Position numbers and translations under genes: made by a program. Below, piece after piece: positions 47,780 to 56,408 of a stretch of 64,000 nucleotides of DNA (the first letter of the stretch is position 1; the number at the start of each line of letters is the position of its first letter). This DNA comes from Deltaproteobacteria bacterium (lineage in GTDB: Bacteria; Desulfobacterota; Desulfuromonadia; Geobacterales; Pseudopelobacteraceae). Location of the stretch: positions 1 to 64,000 of the forward strand of contig JAJZRX010000008.1 of assembly GCA_021850095.1 (NCBI GenBank). The letters are read 5' to 3'. The notes beneath the pieces were generated by a model. That model made no database searches. It saw only the letters and a program-made list of their open reading frames with translations, and was not told the DNA's origin.

Positions 47780-48133
47780 ATGTCCGCTGCACTGAAAAAT
47801 ATCGTGGTTTTCGTTACCGATCTGGCCAAGGCCAGGAGCTTTTATGTTGATCTGCTGGGGTTGCCGGTGGCCGGACAGAGCGAGATGATCATCGAATTCT
47901 TTCCCGGAGCCGGGACGAGTATGGGTGTTTCGCTGGCGCTGCACGACGATGCCCGCGCTCTGGTCGGCCGGCATACCGGCATCAGTCTCAAAGTGGAAAA
48001 TATCGTTGAATTGTGCGAAAAGCTGAAAAACGGCGGCGCGACCTTTGTCGAGCCGCTGGAATCCAGTCCCTGGGGCAAGATGGCCGTGGTGCGGGATTTT
48101 GACGGCAACCTGTTTGCCCTGGTTGATCGCTGA
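47780..48133 (+). CDS. VOC-family (glyoxalase-fold) protein
   Basis: A 117-aa protein of the vicinal oxygen chelate family: KNIVVFVTDLAKARSFYVDLLGLPVAGQSE, then ISLKVENIVELCEKLKNGGATFVEPLESSPWGKMAVVRDFDGNLFALVDR. The conserved metal His at the usual first position is replaced (NIVVF rather than HI), so it may not be a metal enzyme of glyoxalase I type. The start at 47780 begins 25 nt after hemE; the longer ORF-track frame would lie within hemE. Its stop TGA overlaps the ATG of the next gene by 1 nt. Confidence 0.75.
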   Translation: MSAALKNIVVFVTDLAKARSFYVDLLGLPVAGQSEMIIEFFPGAGTSMGVSLALHDDARALVGRHTGISLKVENIVELCEKLKNGGATFVEPLESSPWGKMAVVRDFDGNLFALVDR

Positions 48134-48600
48134 TGAACGTAGTAACTGCCGCGCTTCTGGAACAGGTAGCATCCGAAGCTCTGCTGTCACCCCGTTTGCG
48201 CAAGAACCACAATATTCACCGCTGTGACCAATCCCGCTGCCACCGCCTGCTGAACGCCGTTGAGCCCGGCTCGTACATCCGCCCCCATCGCCATCTTGAT
48301 CCCGAAAAGGACGAGGCCTTTATCCTGCTTAAAGGCCGACTAGGCATAGTGACCTTTAACGATGATGGCACGGTCGCTGAAACGGTGCTGTTGTCCATTG
48401 CCGCTGGCACTCTTGCGGTGGATATCCCCTGGGGGATTTATCACACGGCAATCAGCCTGCAATCCGGCACGGTTTTTTATGAAACCAAGGCTGGCCCGTA
48501 CCTGCCGCTGGCCGAGGCTGAAAAAGCCTACTGGTCGCCGGACGATGGCGATCCGCGCTCTACGGAATATCTGGAATCTCTGCGTGGCCTTTTCGATTAA
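48133..48600 (+). CDS. WbuC-family cupin metalloprotein
   Basis: A 155-aa cupin. The N-terminal RKNHNIHRCDQSRCHRLLNAVEPGSYIRPHRHLDPEKDEAFILLKGRLGIVTF and the later IPWGIYHTAISLQSGTVFYETKAGPY are the WbuC pattern; H and E residues in PHRHLDPEKDE and YHT form the metal site. WbuC proteins are found with O-antigen and sugar genes, but this one has no such neighbours, and no activity is established. It overlaps the VOC gene by 1 nt and is followed by an SH3-like protein after 1 nt. Confidence 0.8.
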   Translation: MNVVTAALLEQVASEALLSPRLRKNHNIHRCDQSRCHRLLNAVEPGSYIRPHRHLDPEKDEAFILLKGRLGIVTFNDDGTVAETVLLSIAAGTLAVDIPWGIYHTAISLQSGTVFYETKAGPYLPLAEAEKAYWSPDDGDPRSTEYLESLRGLFD

Positions 48601-48601
48601 A

Positions 48602-49210
48602 ATGCTACAGCGCTGTGTGCCGCTCCTGCTGCTGGCGCTGATTCTGGCGATCCCGTGCTCAACCTGTTTAGCGGCAAATCCGGTCAAGATGCGTCCTTAC
48701 AGCGGTATCGGCGTCGCGGTTCTCCCCGGAGCGGATTCCGGTCAGGGGGTATCCCCGCCGATGCATCTGTATCGGGAACCGGGCCTGATACGACTCGGAA
48801 CCGCAACAGCTGCGGCGCTGCCGGGCAATGAGTGGATCTTCGGAAAGCAGACCGATCAGATCCTGCTGATCGTGATGGCCCGCAAGGGGAACTGGCTCAA
48901 GGTCTGCTACGATGACGCCGGCCGGGAAGCCTGGATAAATACTCTCGGCAAGGATTATTTCCAGCCTTGGGACCTGTTTTTGAAAAGCCGTTTCAGCCGG
49001 ATGCTGCCGGGGCTTCGCAAACAGTATTACCAGCTGTATCAGCGGCCTGAACAGAATCCGGGCCTTGCCCTGACTCCCAAACAGCCGTTCAGGGTGCTCA
49101 GGCTGGAAAATGACTGGGTCATGGTGCTGCCCGATCAGGCCACCATCGGCTGGCTGCGCTGGCGGGATGAGGATGGGCGCCTGACGATCGGGCTGGATTA
49201 TAAAAACTGA
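48602..49210 (+). CDS. exported SH3-like protein
   Basis: A 202-aa protein. The ATG at 48602 is one base after the preceding stop and gives a clean signal peptide (MLQRCVPLLLLALILAIPCSTCLA); the ORF-track start lies within the cupin gene. The mature part contains two SH3b-like stretches (ILLIVMARKGNWLKVCYDDAGREAWIN and FRVLRLENDWVMVLPDQATIGWLRWRDEDG), which usually bind peptidoglycan or other envelope polymers. No catalytic motif is seen. It is translationally coupled to the cupin gene and is the last gene of that cluster. Confidence 0.6.
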   Translation: MLQRCVPLLLLALILAIPCSTCLAANPVKMRPYSGIGVAVLPGADSGQGVSPPMHLYREPGLIRLGTATAAALPGNEWIFGKQTDQILLIVMARKGNWLKVCYDDAGREAWINTLGKDYFQPWDLFLKSRFSRMLPGLRKQYYQLYQRPEQNPGLALTPKQPFRVLRLENDWVMVLPDQATIGWLRWRDEDGRLTIGLDYKN

Positions 49211-49269
49211 AACCCCTGCCGCGCCTTTGTGCGTGGCGAATTTTGATCAGAATGGATGAGGTGTGAGTT

Positions 49270-50574
49270 ATGAGAGTCGAGCTGGTGCCGCCGGGAACAG
49301 GCGAACTGACCTACGAAATCCGGAATATTGTCAATGTGGCTGAAAAACTCCAGAAGCACGGGGTCAAGATCAACTGGGAAAATATCGGCGATCCGATCGT
49401 CAAGGGTGAGGTTATTCCGGCCTGGATGAAGGAAATCGTAGCCAAGGCAGCCATGGACAACAATTCCTGGGGCTACTGCCACACCCGCGGCGTTCTGGAA
49501 ACCCGCGAGTACATCTGCGAGACCACCAATGCCCGCGGCGGCGCACAGATCACCCCGGATGACATCATCTTCTTCAACGGTCTGGGCGACGCCATCGCCA
49601 AAATCTACGGCGCCCTGCGGGCCGAGGCGCGGGTACTGATGCCTTCGCCCTCCTACACCACCCATACCCTGGGAGAGATCGGCCACGCCCACTCGGCGCC
49701 GTCGCTTTTCAAGCTCGATCCGGCCAACAAGTGGTATCCGGACATGGAAGACCTGAAAAACCACGTCCGCTACAACCCCAATATCTGCGCCATCATGATC
49801 ATCAATCCCGACAACCCCACCGGTATGGTTTACACCAGGGAGATGCTGGAGCAGATCGTGGCGGTGGCCCGTGAAAACGATCTCTTCATCATCGCCGACG
49901 AGGTCTACACCAACATCGTGTATAACGGCGAAAAAACGGTGCCGATCAGCGATGTGATCGGCGACGTGCCGGCCATCTCCCTGAAGGGGATTTCGAAAGA
50001 GCTGCCCTGGCCCGGTTCGCGCTGCGGCTGGATCGAAGTCTACAACGGCCACAACGACGAGCAGTTCCGCAAGTACGTCAACCTGATCCTGACCGGCAAG
50101 ATGAACGAGGTCTGCTCCACCACGTTGCCGCAGATGGTGATACCCGAGATCGCCCGTCACCCGGAATATAATTCTTACTTGGCCGAGCGCATCGCCAGCT
50201 ACGAAAAGATGAGCAACATCACCTACGACTTCTTGAGCCAGGTTCCTGCGCTGCAGGTCAACCGTACCAACGGCGCCTTCTACATGGCGGTGGCCTTCAA
50301 GGATGGACTGCTGAACAATCGCCAGTCGCTGCCGATTGCCAACGCCGAGGTCAGGGAGCTGGTGGAGGGCTTGGTCAGCCAGCCGGGCGTGTCGCCCGAC
50401 AAGCGCTTTGTCTATACCATACTGGCTGCCACCGGTATCTGCATCGTGCCGCTCTCCTCATTTTCCACGCCGCTGCAGGGCTTCCGCGTGACTCTGCTGG
50501 AGAAGGACGAGAACGAGTGCCGCCGGATTTACCGCACGCTGGCGGAGAAAATCGGCGAGTATCTCAACTCCTGA
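49270..50574 (+). CDS. PLP-dependent aminotransferase, class I fold
   Basis: A 434-aa fold-type I aminotransferase. Motifs are INPDNPTGMVYTREMLEQIV (Asn in NPDNPTG), FIIADEVYTNIVY (Asp/Tyr that hold PLP), and SLKGISKELPWPGSRCGWIEV with the Schiff-base Lys in SKELPWPGSRCGW. The nearest functional classes are alanine/aspartate-type aminotransferases; substrate cannot be set from sequence. An extended N-terminal part (NWENIGDPIVKGEVIPAWMKEIV) is family-typical for this deltaproteobacterial subgroup. A GATGAGGTGTGA site precedes ATG. A strong terminator follows. Confidence 0.85.
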   Translation: MRVELVPPGTGELTYEIRNIVNVAEKLQKHGVKINWENIGDPIVKGEVIPAWMKEIVAKAAMDNNSWGYCHTRGVLETREYICETTNARGGAQITPDDIIFFNGLGDAIAKIYGALRAEARVLMPSPSYTTHTLGEIGHAHSAPSLFKLDPANKWYPDMEDLKNHVRYNPNICAIMIINPDNPTGMVYTREMLEQIVAVARENDLFIIADEVYTNIVYNGEKTVPISDVIGDVPAISLKGISKELPWPGSRCGWIEVYNGHNDEQFRKYVNLILTGKMNEVCSTTLPQMVIPEIARHPEYNSYLAERIASYEKMSNITYDFLSQVPALQVNRTNGAFYMAVAFKDGLLNNRQSLPIANAEVRELVEGLVSQPGVSPDKRFVYTILAATGICIVPLSSFSTPLQGFRVTLLEKDENECRRIYRTLAEKIGEYLNS

Positions 50575-50593
50575 TTCTGATGCCATACTGATG

Positions 50594-50634
50594 AAAAAGC
50601 GGGGAAGGGCTCGAAGCCTTTCCCCGCTTTTTTT
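50594..50634 (+). terminator. intrinsic terminator of the aminotransferase gene
   Basis: A 17-bp stem (AAAAGCGGGGAAGGGCT, one G-U pair) is followed by T7. Confidence 0.88.
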
Positions 50635-50705
50635 GACTCGTACCTCGTACCATCAAAATCTACCCCACTTCAGTCCCCCCTTGTCTACAGGGGTTAGCTG
50701 CTCCT

Positions 50706-51692
50706 TCAGGGAAGCTCCAGCGGCGGTTCCTCCAGCGCGGCCAACTGTTCGCGCAGTTCCAGAATCTGCTCGCCCCAGTAACGCACGCTGTTGAACCAGG
50801 GGAAGGTTAGCGGAAAAACCGGGTCCTCCCAGCGGCGGGCCAGCCAGGCGCTGTAATGGAGCATGCGCAGGGAACGCAGCACTTCGATCAGGCGCAGTTC
50901 GGCCGGATCGAAATCATAGAACTCGTTGTAGCCTTCCAGCAGCGCCTCCAGTTGGGCCATCTGACGCTGACGATCACCGGAGAGCATCATCCAGAGATCC
51001 TGAACCGCCGGGGCCATGCGCGCATCGTCAAAATCAACGAAATGGGGCGCGTTGTCCCGCCAGAGGATGTTGCCGCTGTGGCAGTCGCCATGGGTGCGGA
51101 TCTGGCGGAGCGCTCCGGCTGCGGAGATGATGGTGTCAATTTTTTCCAGCAGCTGGCTGGTCAGCGCTGTGTAACTTTCGCGGTATTCGGGCGGTATGAA
51201 CTCTTCCCGGACCAGGGCCACACTTTCATGCCCAAAGCTGAAGCTGTCCAGAGCCGGACGCTGGCGGAAGGCTTTGACCGCCCCGATACAGTGAATACGC
51301 CCCAGCATGCGGCCGAGGATCAGCAGGTTGTCCAGATTGTCGAATTCCGGGGCGTGTCCCCCCTGCTGCGGGTAAAGGGCAAAGCGGAAATCATGGTGGA
51401 AAAAGAGGCTTGCTCCGGCGGCGTTTCGCCAGGGAGCCACCACCGACAGTTCATGCCCGGCCAGTTCAAGGCTGAATTCATGCTCCTCGATGATTTGCTG
51501 GTCGCTCCAGCGGGCCGGGCGGTAAAACTTGGCGATCAGCGGTCTTTCTTCTTCGATGCCGATCTGATAGACCCGGTTTTCGTAACTGTTAAGCGCCAGA
51601 ATACGGCAATCACAGCGAAATCCCTGGCTCTCCACAGCGTCCATGATGAAATCGGGCGTGAGTACCTGAAAGGGGTGTTTTTTATCCTGCAT
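50706..51692 (-). CDS. srkA: stress response kinase A
   Basis: A 328-aa protein, the same length as E. coli SrkA (YihE/RdoA). The start at 51692 (MQDKKHPFQVLTPDFI) follows AAGGAGA; the longer track frame is not used. The kinase-like fold of the APH/choline kinase type carries the catalytic loop HGDCHSGNILWRD and the metal-binding VDFDDARMAPAVQDLWML. It phosphorylates Ser/Thr and helps cells survive stress and programmed death signals in E. coli. It has no operon partner, and tatA is divergent-free (same strand, upstream). Confidence 0.9.
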   Translation of the reverse strand: MQDKKHPFQVLTPDFIMDAVESQGFRCDCRILALNSYENRVYQIGIEEERPLIAKFYRPARWSDQQIIEEHEFSLELAGHELSVVAPWRNAAGASLFFHHDFRFALYPQQGGHAPEFDNLDNLLILGRMLGRIHCIGAVKAFRQRPALDSFSFGHESVALVREEFIPPEYRESYTALTSQLLEKIDTIISAAGALRQIRTHGDCHSGNILWRDNAPHFVDFDDARMAPAVQDLWMMLSGDRQRQMAQLEALLEGYNEFYDFDPAELRLIEVLRSLRMLHYSAWLARRWEDPVFPLTFPWFNSVRYWGEQILELREQLAALEEPPLELP

Positions 51693-51820
51693 GGCGCTCT
51701 CCTTATCCCCGTATGTTTTCTGAACGATCGAACGTTCCCACGGTGTCTGGCTCTGGATAAAACAAGGGGGGATGGCTGCCGCCATTCCCCCCTTGTTTCC
51801 ATTGTCATGAAAAGTCCGGA

Positions 51821-52009
51821 TCAGGCTTTCTTGTCGTTATCTTCACTTTTTGGTTTGATTTCAATTTCATCCTTGCCGTCCGAGGCTTTTTTGAAGTTGC
51901 GGATACTCTTGCCGAGCGCCCCGCCTATTTCGGGCAATCGCCCGGCGCCGAAAACAACCAGGACAATGATCAGTATAACGATCAGTTCAGGCATGCCGAA
52001 TCCAAACAT
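51821..52009 (-). CDS. tatA: Sec-independent translocase subunit TatA/E
   Basis: A 62-aa protein. The start at 52009 ([42 protein letters not shown]) follows GGAGG at a proper distance. One membrane helix, the GAGRLPEIG hinge and an amphipathic helix lead to an acidic/basic tail ([19 protein letters not shown]). It forms the pore-like oligomer that moves folded proteins across the inner membrane. No tatB or tatC is adjacent, as in many deltaproteobacteria where tat genes are scattered. The ORF-track start adds 41 residues of non-coding sequence. Confidence 0.93.
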   Translation of the reverse strand: MFGFGMPELIVILIIVLVVFGAGRLPEIGGALGKSIRNFKKASDGKDEIEIKPKSEDNDKKA

Positions 52010-52235
52010 TATATCCTCCCTGCAGTGCGTGATTAATGGTGTCGCCACTATCGCATCGACCTGAAAAAAAATCAAGCATTGCACGTTATTTACTGCTGCA
52101 GATTCCGTATACAGGGCCAGCGTTGTAAACATGCTGGATCAACCGAAGAATGGGGGGCGATGGATTGACAGCCTGTGGCGGCCGGTGTACAAAAGCGAGG
52201 CTGTGGCGATTGATCGTATGCAAGGGGAGGGACCA

Positions 52236-53300
52236 ATGGGTTTGAAAAGAATCTGGGGAACATATGGCCGGTCAGGTTTGGCGGCCCGGAGCGGGATGCT
52301 TGCAGGGCTGCTTGCGGCAATCCTGGCCGTCTGCCCGCTGGCGCCCGCGCAGGCCGGGGACATGGAAATAACCCCCTTTGCAAGCTCCAATCAGAGCCCG
52401 CTGGTGCAGATTTATGGACTGCCGCGCGAAAGCGGGGCGGATATCGTTTCGCCAGGCCGTTTGGCGTTCGGCTTGTCTCAGGATCTATCCAGCAACCATA
52501 CCGTCAGCAGCAGCGCCCGGGAAGAGATCGCCCTGGATGGCGAGACCTACCGCTTGCTCCTTACTGCCCGCTACGGCCTGTCGCCGCGCTGGGAGGTCGG
52601 CCTGGAGCTTCCCTATCTGGTACAGGGGGGCGGTTTTCTGGATCGCTTTATCATTGACTGGCATTCGGCTTTCGGTCTGCCCCAGGGTGGCCGCGACTCC
52701 GCTCCCAAAGACCGTATCGGTTACCGCTACAGCAAGGATGGTGTCCAAAGGCTGAAGATGAATCATTCCGGTTCGGGGATTGGCGATCTGAGTCTGACGA
52801 GCGGCTACGCTCTTTATCAGCATAATGATGAAGAATCCCATGACCGTCTGGCGCTCAAGGGGGCGCTTAAGCTACCCAGCGGGGACAGTTCACGTCTGCG
52901 CGGCAGCGGCGGCGTTGATTTTATGCTGCAGTTGTGCGGCGCCATGACCAATTCCACTGAGTGGGGCTCTCTGGGGGTGTTCGGTTCCGTAGGGGGTCTG
53001 GCCATGTCCGACGGAGATGTATTAAGCGACCAGCGCAACAATCTGGCCGCTTTCGGAACCTTCGGGGTGGGCTGGGGGCCGGCTGCGTGGCTATCCTTCA
53101 AGCTGCAGTTGAACGGCAACACCCCTTTGTATCGCGGCAGTTCGCTGGACGAGCTTTCCGGCAGTTCACTGCTGCTGATTTCCGGGGGAGCGCTCAAGCT
53201 GCCGGGCGATTATCTGCTGGATATCGGCGTCTCGGAGGATCTGGCGGTCGCCACCGCCCCGGATGTCAGTTTTCATCTGGGATTGAGCAAAAAGTTCTGA
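52236..53300 (+). CDS. DUF3187 outer-membrane-like protein
   Basis: A 354-aa protein with an N-terminal signal (MGLKRIWGTYGRSGLAARSGMLAGLLAAILAV...PAQA). The start at 52236 follows AGGGGAGG at 5 nt. The mature part has the DUF3187 pattern (SSNQSPLVQIYGLPRESGADIVSPGRLAFGLSQDLSSNHT, LTARYGLSPRWEVGLELPYLVQGGGFLDRFIIDWHSAFGLPQGGRD) and alternates beta strands up to the C-terminal LSKKF, which suggests a barrel. The function of the family is not known. It is the only gene of its unit and ends at a strong terminator. Confidence 0.7.
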   Translation: MGLKRIWGTYGRSGLAARSGMLAGLLAAILAVCPLAPAQAGDMEITPFASSNQSPLVQIYGLPRESGADIVSPGRLAFGLSQDLSSNHTVSSSAREEIALDGETYRLLLTARYGLSPRWEVGLELPYLVQGGGFLDRFIIDWHSAFGLPQGGRDSAPKDRIGYRYSKDGVQRLKMNHSGSGIGDLSLTSGYALYQHNDEESHDRLALKGALKLPSGDSSRLRGSGGVDFMLQLCGAMTNSTEWGSLGVFGSVGGLAMSDGDVLSDQRNNLAAFGTFGVGWGPAAWLSFKLQLNGNTPLYRGSSLDELSGSSLLLISGGALKLPGDYLLDIGVSEDLAVATAPDVSFHLGLSKKF

Positions 53301-53302
53301 CA

Positions 53303-53334
53303 AAAAAAAAGCCCCGGTCTCCGGGGCTTTTTTT
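53303..53334. terminator. bidirectional terminator after the DUF3187 gene
   Basis: A7-GCCCCGG and CCGGGGC-T7 arms form a perfect stem with a 3-nt loop; it can also end leuC-leuD transcription from the other side. Confidence 0.9.
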
Positions 53335-53363
53335 GTCAGCTGTTGATGAATCATTCCGGATTG

Positions 53364-53463
53364 CAATCAAGATGACACCGATTCTAGGGGCGACCCTTGT
53401 GGTCGCCCAATAAGTGGCGGATTCATCGCCACCAAGGCAGTGTTTTTAATGTCATCTTGATTG
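53364..53463. repeat. 100-bp element with 14-bp terminal inverted repeats
   Basis: CAATCAAGATGACA (53364-53377) and its exact complement (53450-53463) bound a 72-bp centre that carries a TAGGGGCGACC...GGTCGCCC hairpin related to the atpD-atpC repeat. No ORF is inside. It looks like a miniature transposable element or a REP insertion within one. Confidence 0.75.
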
Positions 53464-53473
53464 TAAAGCCGAA

Positions 53474-54001
53474 TCAGTAGTTCTTGTCGGCGTAATCAAC
53501 CCAGCCGCCGGCCAGCACCAGCGCTTTGTCGAAGGGGGAAATTTCAAAGCTGAAGCTCTTCTGCTGGCCGCCGCCCTTCATGGTCAGCGTCCCGGCTTCG
53601 ATATCGATACTCATGGCTGCGTCTGCATCTTCGGCATGTGACATGATCAGGTCTATGTCGGCCTTGGGCAGTTCGATGGCGGCCATGCCGCAGTTGAACA
53701 TGTTCTGGCGGAAAATGCGGGCGAATGATTCGGCGATCACGGCGGTGATGCCGTTGACTTCGAATACCCAGGGGGCGTGCTCGCGGGACGAACCGCAGCC
53801 GAAGTTGGCGCGTGAGACGATGACCCGTGCGGCACCGGTTTTGGGGCCTTTGGGATCGAAGCCGGGCAGTTTCAGGTCTTCCAGAATATACGGTTTCAGA
53901 TCTTCCTTGGTGATTTCGGTCAGGTATTTGGCCGGGATGATCTCGTCGGTGTTGATGTCGCTACGGTCAAGAAAGAGGACCGGGCCTCCGAATGTTTTCA
54001 T
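53474..54001 (-). CDS. leuD: 3-isopropylmalate dehydratase small subunit
   Basis: A 175-aa swivelling subunit of isopropylmalate isomerase (leucine synthesis). The start MKTFGGPVLFLDRSDINTDEIIPAKYL at 54001 is behind AGGAGT; the longer track frame crosses a repeat. GCGSSREHAPW and FRQNMFNCGM are the family motifs that contact the substrate. It works with leuC upstream on the same strand, although 173 bp with an inverted repeat separate them. Confidence 0.95.
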   Translation of the reverse strand: MKTFGGPVLFLDRSDINTDEIIPAKYLTEITKEDLKPYILEDLKLPGFDPKGPKTGAARVIVSRANFGCGSSREHAPWVFEVNGITAVIAESFARIFRQNMFNCGMAAIELPKADIDLIMSHAEDADAAMSIDIEAGTLTMKGGGQQKSFSFEISPFDKALVLAGGWVDYADKNY

Positions 54002-54040
54002 ATGGGTGACTCCTTCTATAATTAATAAAAACAAAATTAA

Positions 54041-54163
54041 AACACTGAGCAACAGAGCAACAGAGGAAAGGTATTGCAAACAAGAGAAACCAAATACCAA
54101 AGTCTTTAGGAAAAGCTTTTGAAAATGAAATTGATTTTCTCTGTTGCTCTGTTGCTCTGTGTT
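54041..54163. repeat. inverted-repeat element in the leuC-leuD spacer
   Basis: 29-bp arms (54041-54069 and 54135-54163) match with two mismatches. The arm is made of repeated CAACAGAG units and can form a long stem in the leuCD messenger. The unit style resembles that of 32528-32649. Confidence 0.75.
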
Positions 54164-54174
54164 ATTTGAATGGC

Positions 54175-55458
54175 TTACAGGTACTTTCTCGGATCAGCGA
54201 TCTTGCCCTCAATGGCGCTGGCCGCCGCCGTGGCGGGCGACATCAGGTGCACCATGCCCCCTTTGCCCATTCTGCCCATGAAGTTGCGGTTGGTGGTGGA
54301 GGCGCAGACTTCGCCCTCGGCCAGTACGCCGTTGCTCATGCCCAGGCAGGCGCCGCAGGTCGGGTTGGTGACGCAGAAACCGGCTTCCATGAAGATGTCG
54401 ATCAGCCCCTCCCTGGTAGCGTCCTTGAAAATTGCCGGGGTGGCCGGCGAAAGGATGCCGCGCACGGTGGGAGCCAGCTTGCGTCCTTTCAGAATCTGGG
54501 CGGCGATGCGCAGGTCTTCCAGGCGTCCGTTGGTGCAGGAGCCGATGTAGATCTGATCCAACGGTGTGCCTTCGATTTCGGAAATGGTTTTGACCTGATC
54601 CGGTTTGTAGCCGAAGGTGACGGTCGGCTGCAGGGTGGCGACATCGATCTCGATGATCTGCTCGTACTCGGCATCGGCGTCGGCGCACCACCGGGAATAT
54701 TCTGCCAGGGCGGCTTCCTTGCTGGCAAAGTCATTGCTGATGAATTTCCAGAGATAGTCGACGGTGGTCATGTCCGGCATGCAGATGCCGGAGGTTCCAC
54801 CGGCCTCGATGGCCATGTTGCAGAGCGTCATGCGCGATTCCATCGTCATGTCAGCGATGGTGGAGCCGTGGAATTCCATCACCCGGTCGGTGGCGCCGTT
54901 GACGCCGATCCTGCCGATGATGTGCAGGATCACGTCCTTGGCATAAACCCCTTTGGGGAGTGTGCCGTTGACATTGAACTTGATGGTTTTGGGCTGGCGG
55001 AAAGCGCAGACACCTTTCAGAATCCCGACTTCCAGGTCGGTCGTGCCGATGCCGGCCGCGAAGGCTCCGAAAGCGCCGTGGGTGCAGGTGTGGGAGTCGC
55101 CCATGATAACCGTGTAGCCGGGACGAATAAAGCCCTGCTCCGGGAAAAGCGCGTGGCAGACGCCGTTGGCGCCCACATCGAAAAAGTCCTTGATACCGTG
55201 GCGGCGGGCCCAATCGCGCAGAATTTTGGCCTGGGTGGCGGTTTTGGTGTCTTTGCTGGGGGTGACGTGGTCGATAACGGCCTTGATTTTGGTCGGATCG
55301 AAAACCCGGTCCTTGTCGCGGCGGATCAGGTCGTCGATGGCGATTGGCGTCGTGATTTCGTGGCACAGCACCGCATCCAGCCGCAGCACCTTGGTGCCGG
55401 GAAACGGTTCATCCACCAGATGAGCATCAAATATCTTTTCAGCAGTTGTTCTACCCAT
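54175..55458 (-). CDS. leuC: 3-isopropylmalate dehydratase large subunit
   Basis: A 427-aa aconitase-family enzyme that carries a [4Fe-4S] cluster. The start MGRTTAEKIFDAHLV at 55458 follows CGAGGT. Cluster and substrate motifs are GDSHTCTHGAFGAFAAGIGTTD, IGSCTNGRLEDLRIAA and NPTCGACLGMSNG, with the three Cys in SCTN and TCGAC. The length is that of the prokaryotic/archaeal-type LeuC subfamily (about 420 aa) rather than the 466-aa E. coli type. It isomerises 2- to 3-isopropylmalate with leuD. A GC-rich antisense ORF of similar length is a shadow. Confidence 0.95.
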   Translation of the reverse strand: MGRTTAEKIFDAHLVDEPFPGTKVLRLDAVLCHEITTPIAIDDLIRRDKDRVFDPTKIKAVIDHVTPSKDTKTATQAKILRDWARRHGIKDFFDVGANGVCHALFPEQGFIRPGYTVIMGDSHTCTHGAFGAFAAGIGTTDLEVGILKGVCAFRQPKTIKFNVNGTLPKGVYAKDVILHIIGRIGVNGATDRVMEFHGSTIADMTMESRMTLCNMAIEAGGTSGICMPDMTTVDYLWKFISNDFASKEAALAEYSRWCADADAEYEQIIEIDVATLQPTVTFGYKPDQVKTISEIEGTPLDQIYIGSCTNGRLEDLRIAAQILKGRKLAPTVRGILSPATPAIFKDATREGLIDIFMEAGFCVTNPTCGACLGMSNGVLAEGEVCASTTNRNFMGRMGKGGMVHLMSPATAAASAIEGKIADPRKYL

Positions 55459-55651
55459 AGTAAGTAACCTCGCATGATTCAAGATCCGATGTTTCTAGCA
55501 TAATTCCTGCTACAAAGTAAACCGGTGAACTTTTTTTTGATGATGCGATATGTCCCGCTTGACAGGATTTTACATGGAAAAGAAGCTTCGGCATGGTATA
55601 AAGCGGAAGCGGATTTGATCTGTCGATTCAAGCTAAAAACACGGGGAAGCC

Positions 55652-56401
55652 ATGCATCCTGAAACTATTAAAGACCTGCTCCATTCGATCCAGGATGGAA
55701 CGCTCTCCATTGATGACGGCCTGCGTCAGTTGAAACAGCTCCCTTATCAGGATCTGGGCTGCGCCCAGGTCGACCATCACCGCGAACTGCGCCAGGGGAT
55801 GCCGGAGGTGATCTTCGGCCAGGGCAAGACGGTGGAGCAGATTACCGCGATCATGACCGCCATGTCTGCTAAAGGGAGCAATGTTCTGGTGACGCGGCTG
55901 GATCAGGACAAATCCGGTCAGATCCTGACCTCCTTTCCGGCCGCCCGCTATCATGCGGAAGCGCGTTGTCTGACGCTGGAGCATAAGCCGGTCGAGCCGT
56001 CTGGCAAGGGAACCATTCTGGTGCTGTCGGCCGGCACATCCGACATACCGGTGGCGGCCGAGGCGGTCGTCACGGCCGGATTCCTGGGCAACCGGGTGGA
56101 GCAGATTTTCGATGTCGGCGTGGCCGGTATTCACCGTCTGCTGGCACGGAGCGATCAGCTGGCGGCCGCCTCGGTCATCATCGTCGTGGCCGGCATGGAA
56201 GGGGCGCTTCCCTCGGTGGTGGGCGGCCTGGTGGACAAGCCGGTCATCGCGGTGCCGACCTCGGTTGGCTACGGCGCCTCCTTCGGCGGGATCGCGGCGC
56301 TATTGGGGATGCTCAACTCCTGCGCCGCCGGGGTGACGGTCGTCAACATCGATAACGGTTTCGGAGCCGCCTGTGCCGCCAGTATGATCAATCGGGTCTG
56401 A
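55652..56401 (+). CDS. larB: nickel-pincer cofactor biosynthesis protein LarB
   Basis: A 249-aa protein. The C-terminal part has the AIR carboxylase (PurE)-like fold (GTILVLSAGTSDIPVAAEAVVTAGFLGNRVEQIFDVGVAGIHRLLA, VVAGMEGALPSVVGGLVDKPVIAVPTSVGYGASFGGIAALLGMLNSCAAGVTVVNIDNGFGAA). LarB carboxylates and hydrolyses nicotinic acid adenine dinucleotide, the first step toward the nickel-pincer cofactor of lactate racemase-type enzymes. larC lies 4.7 kb downstream, separated by accessory genes, and a partial second larB end lies at 59677-59751. larE is not in the window. Confidence 0.9.
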   Translation: MHPETIKDLLHSIQDGTLSIDDGLRQLKQLPYQDLGCAQVDHHRELRQGMPEVIFGQGKTVEQITAIMTAMSAKGSNVLVTRLDQDKSGQILTSFPAARYHAEARCLTLEHKPVEPSGKGTILVLSAGTSDIPVAAEAVVTAGFLGNRVEQIFDVGVAGIHRLLARSDQLAAASVIIVVAGMEGALPSVVGGLVDKPVIAVPTSVGYGASFGGIAALLGMLNSCAAGVTVVNIDNGFGAACAASMINRV

Positions 56402-56408
56402 AAGGACC

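Noticed and set aside
50856-52064. 402-aa plus-strand ORF opposite srkA and tatA
   Set aside because: Both minus-strand genes are clear family members; this frame has no ribosome-binding site or domain.
54166-55467. 433-aa plus-strand ORF opposite leuC
   Set aside because: Gly/Ala/Asp-rich antisense shadow of a highly conserved enzyme.
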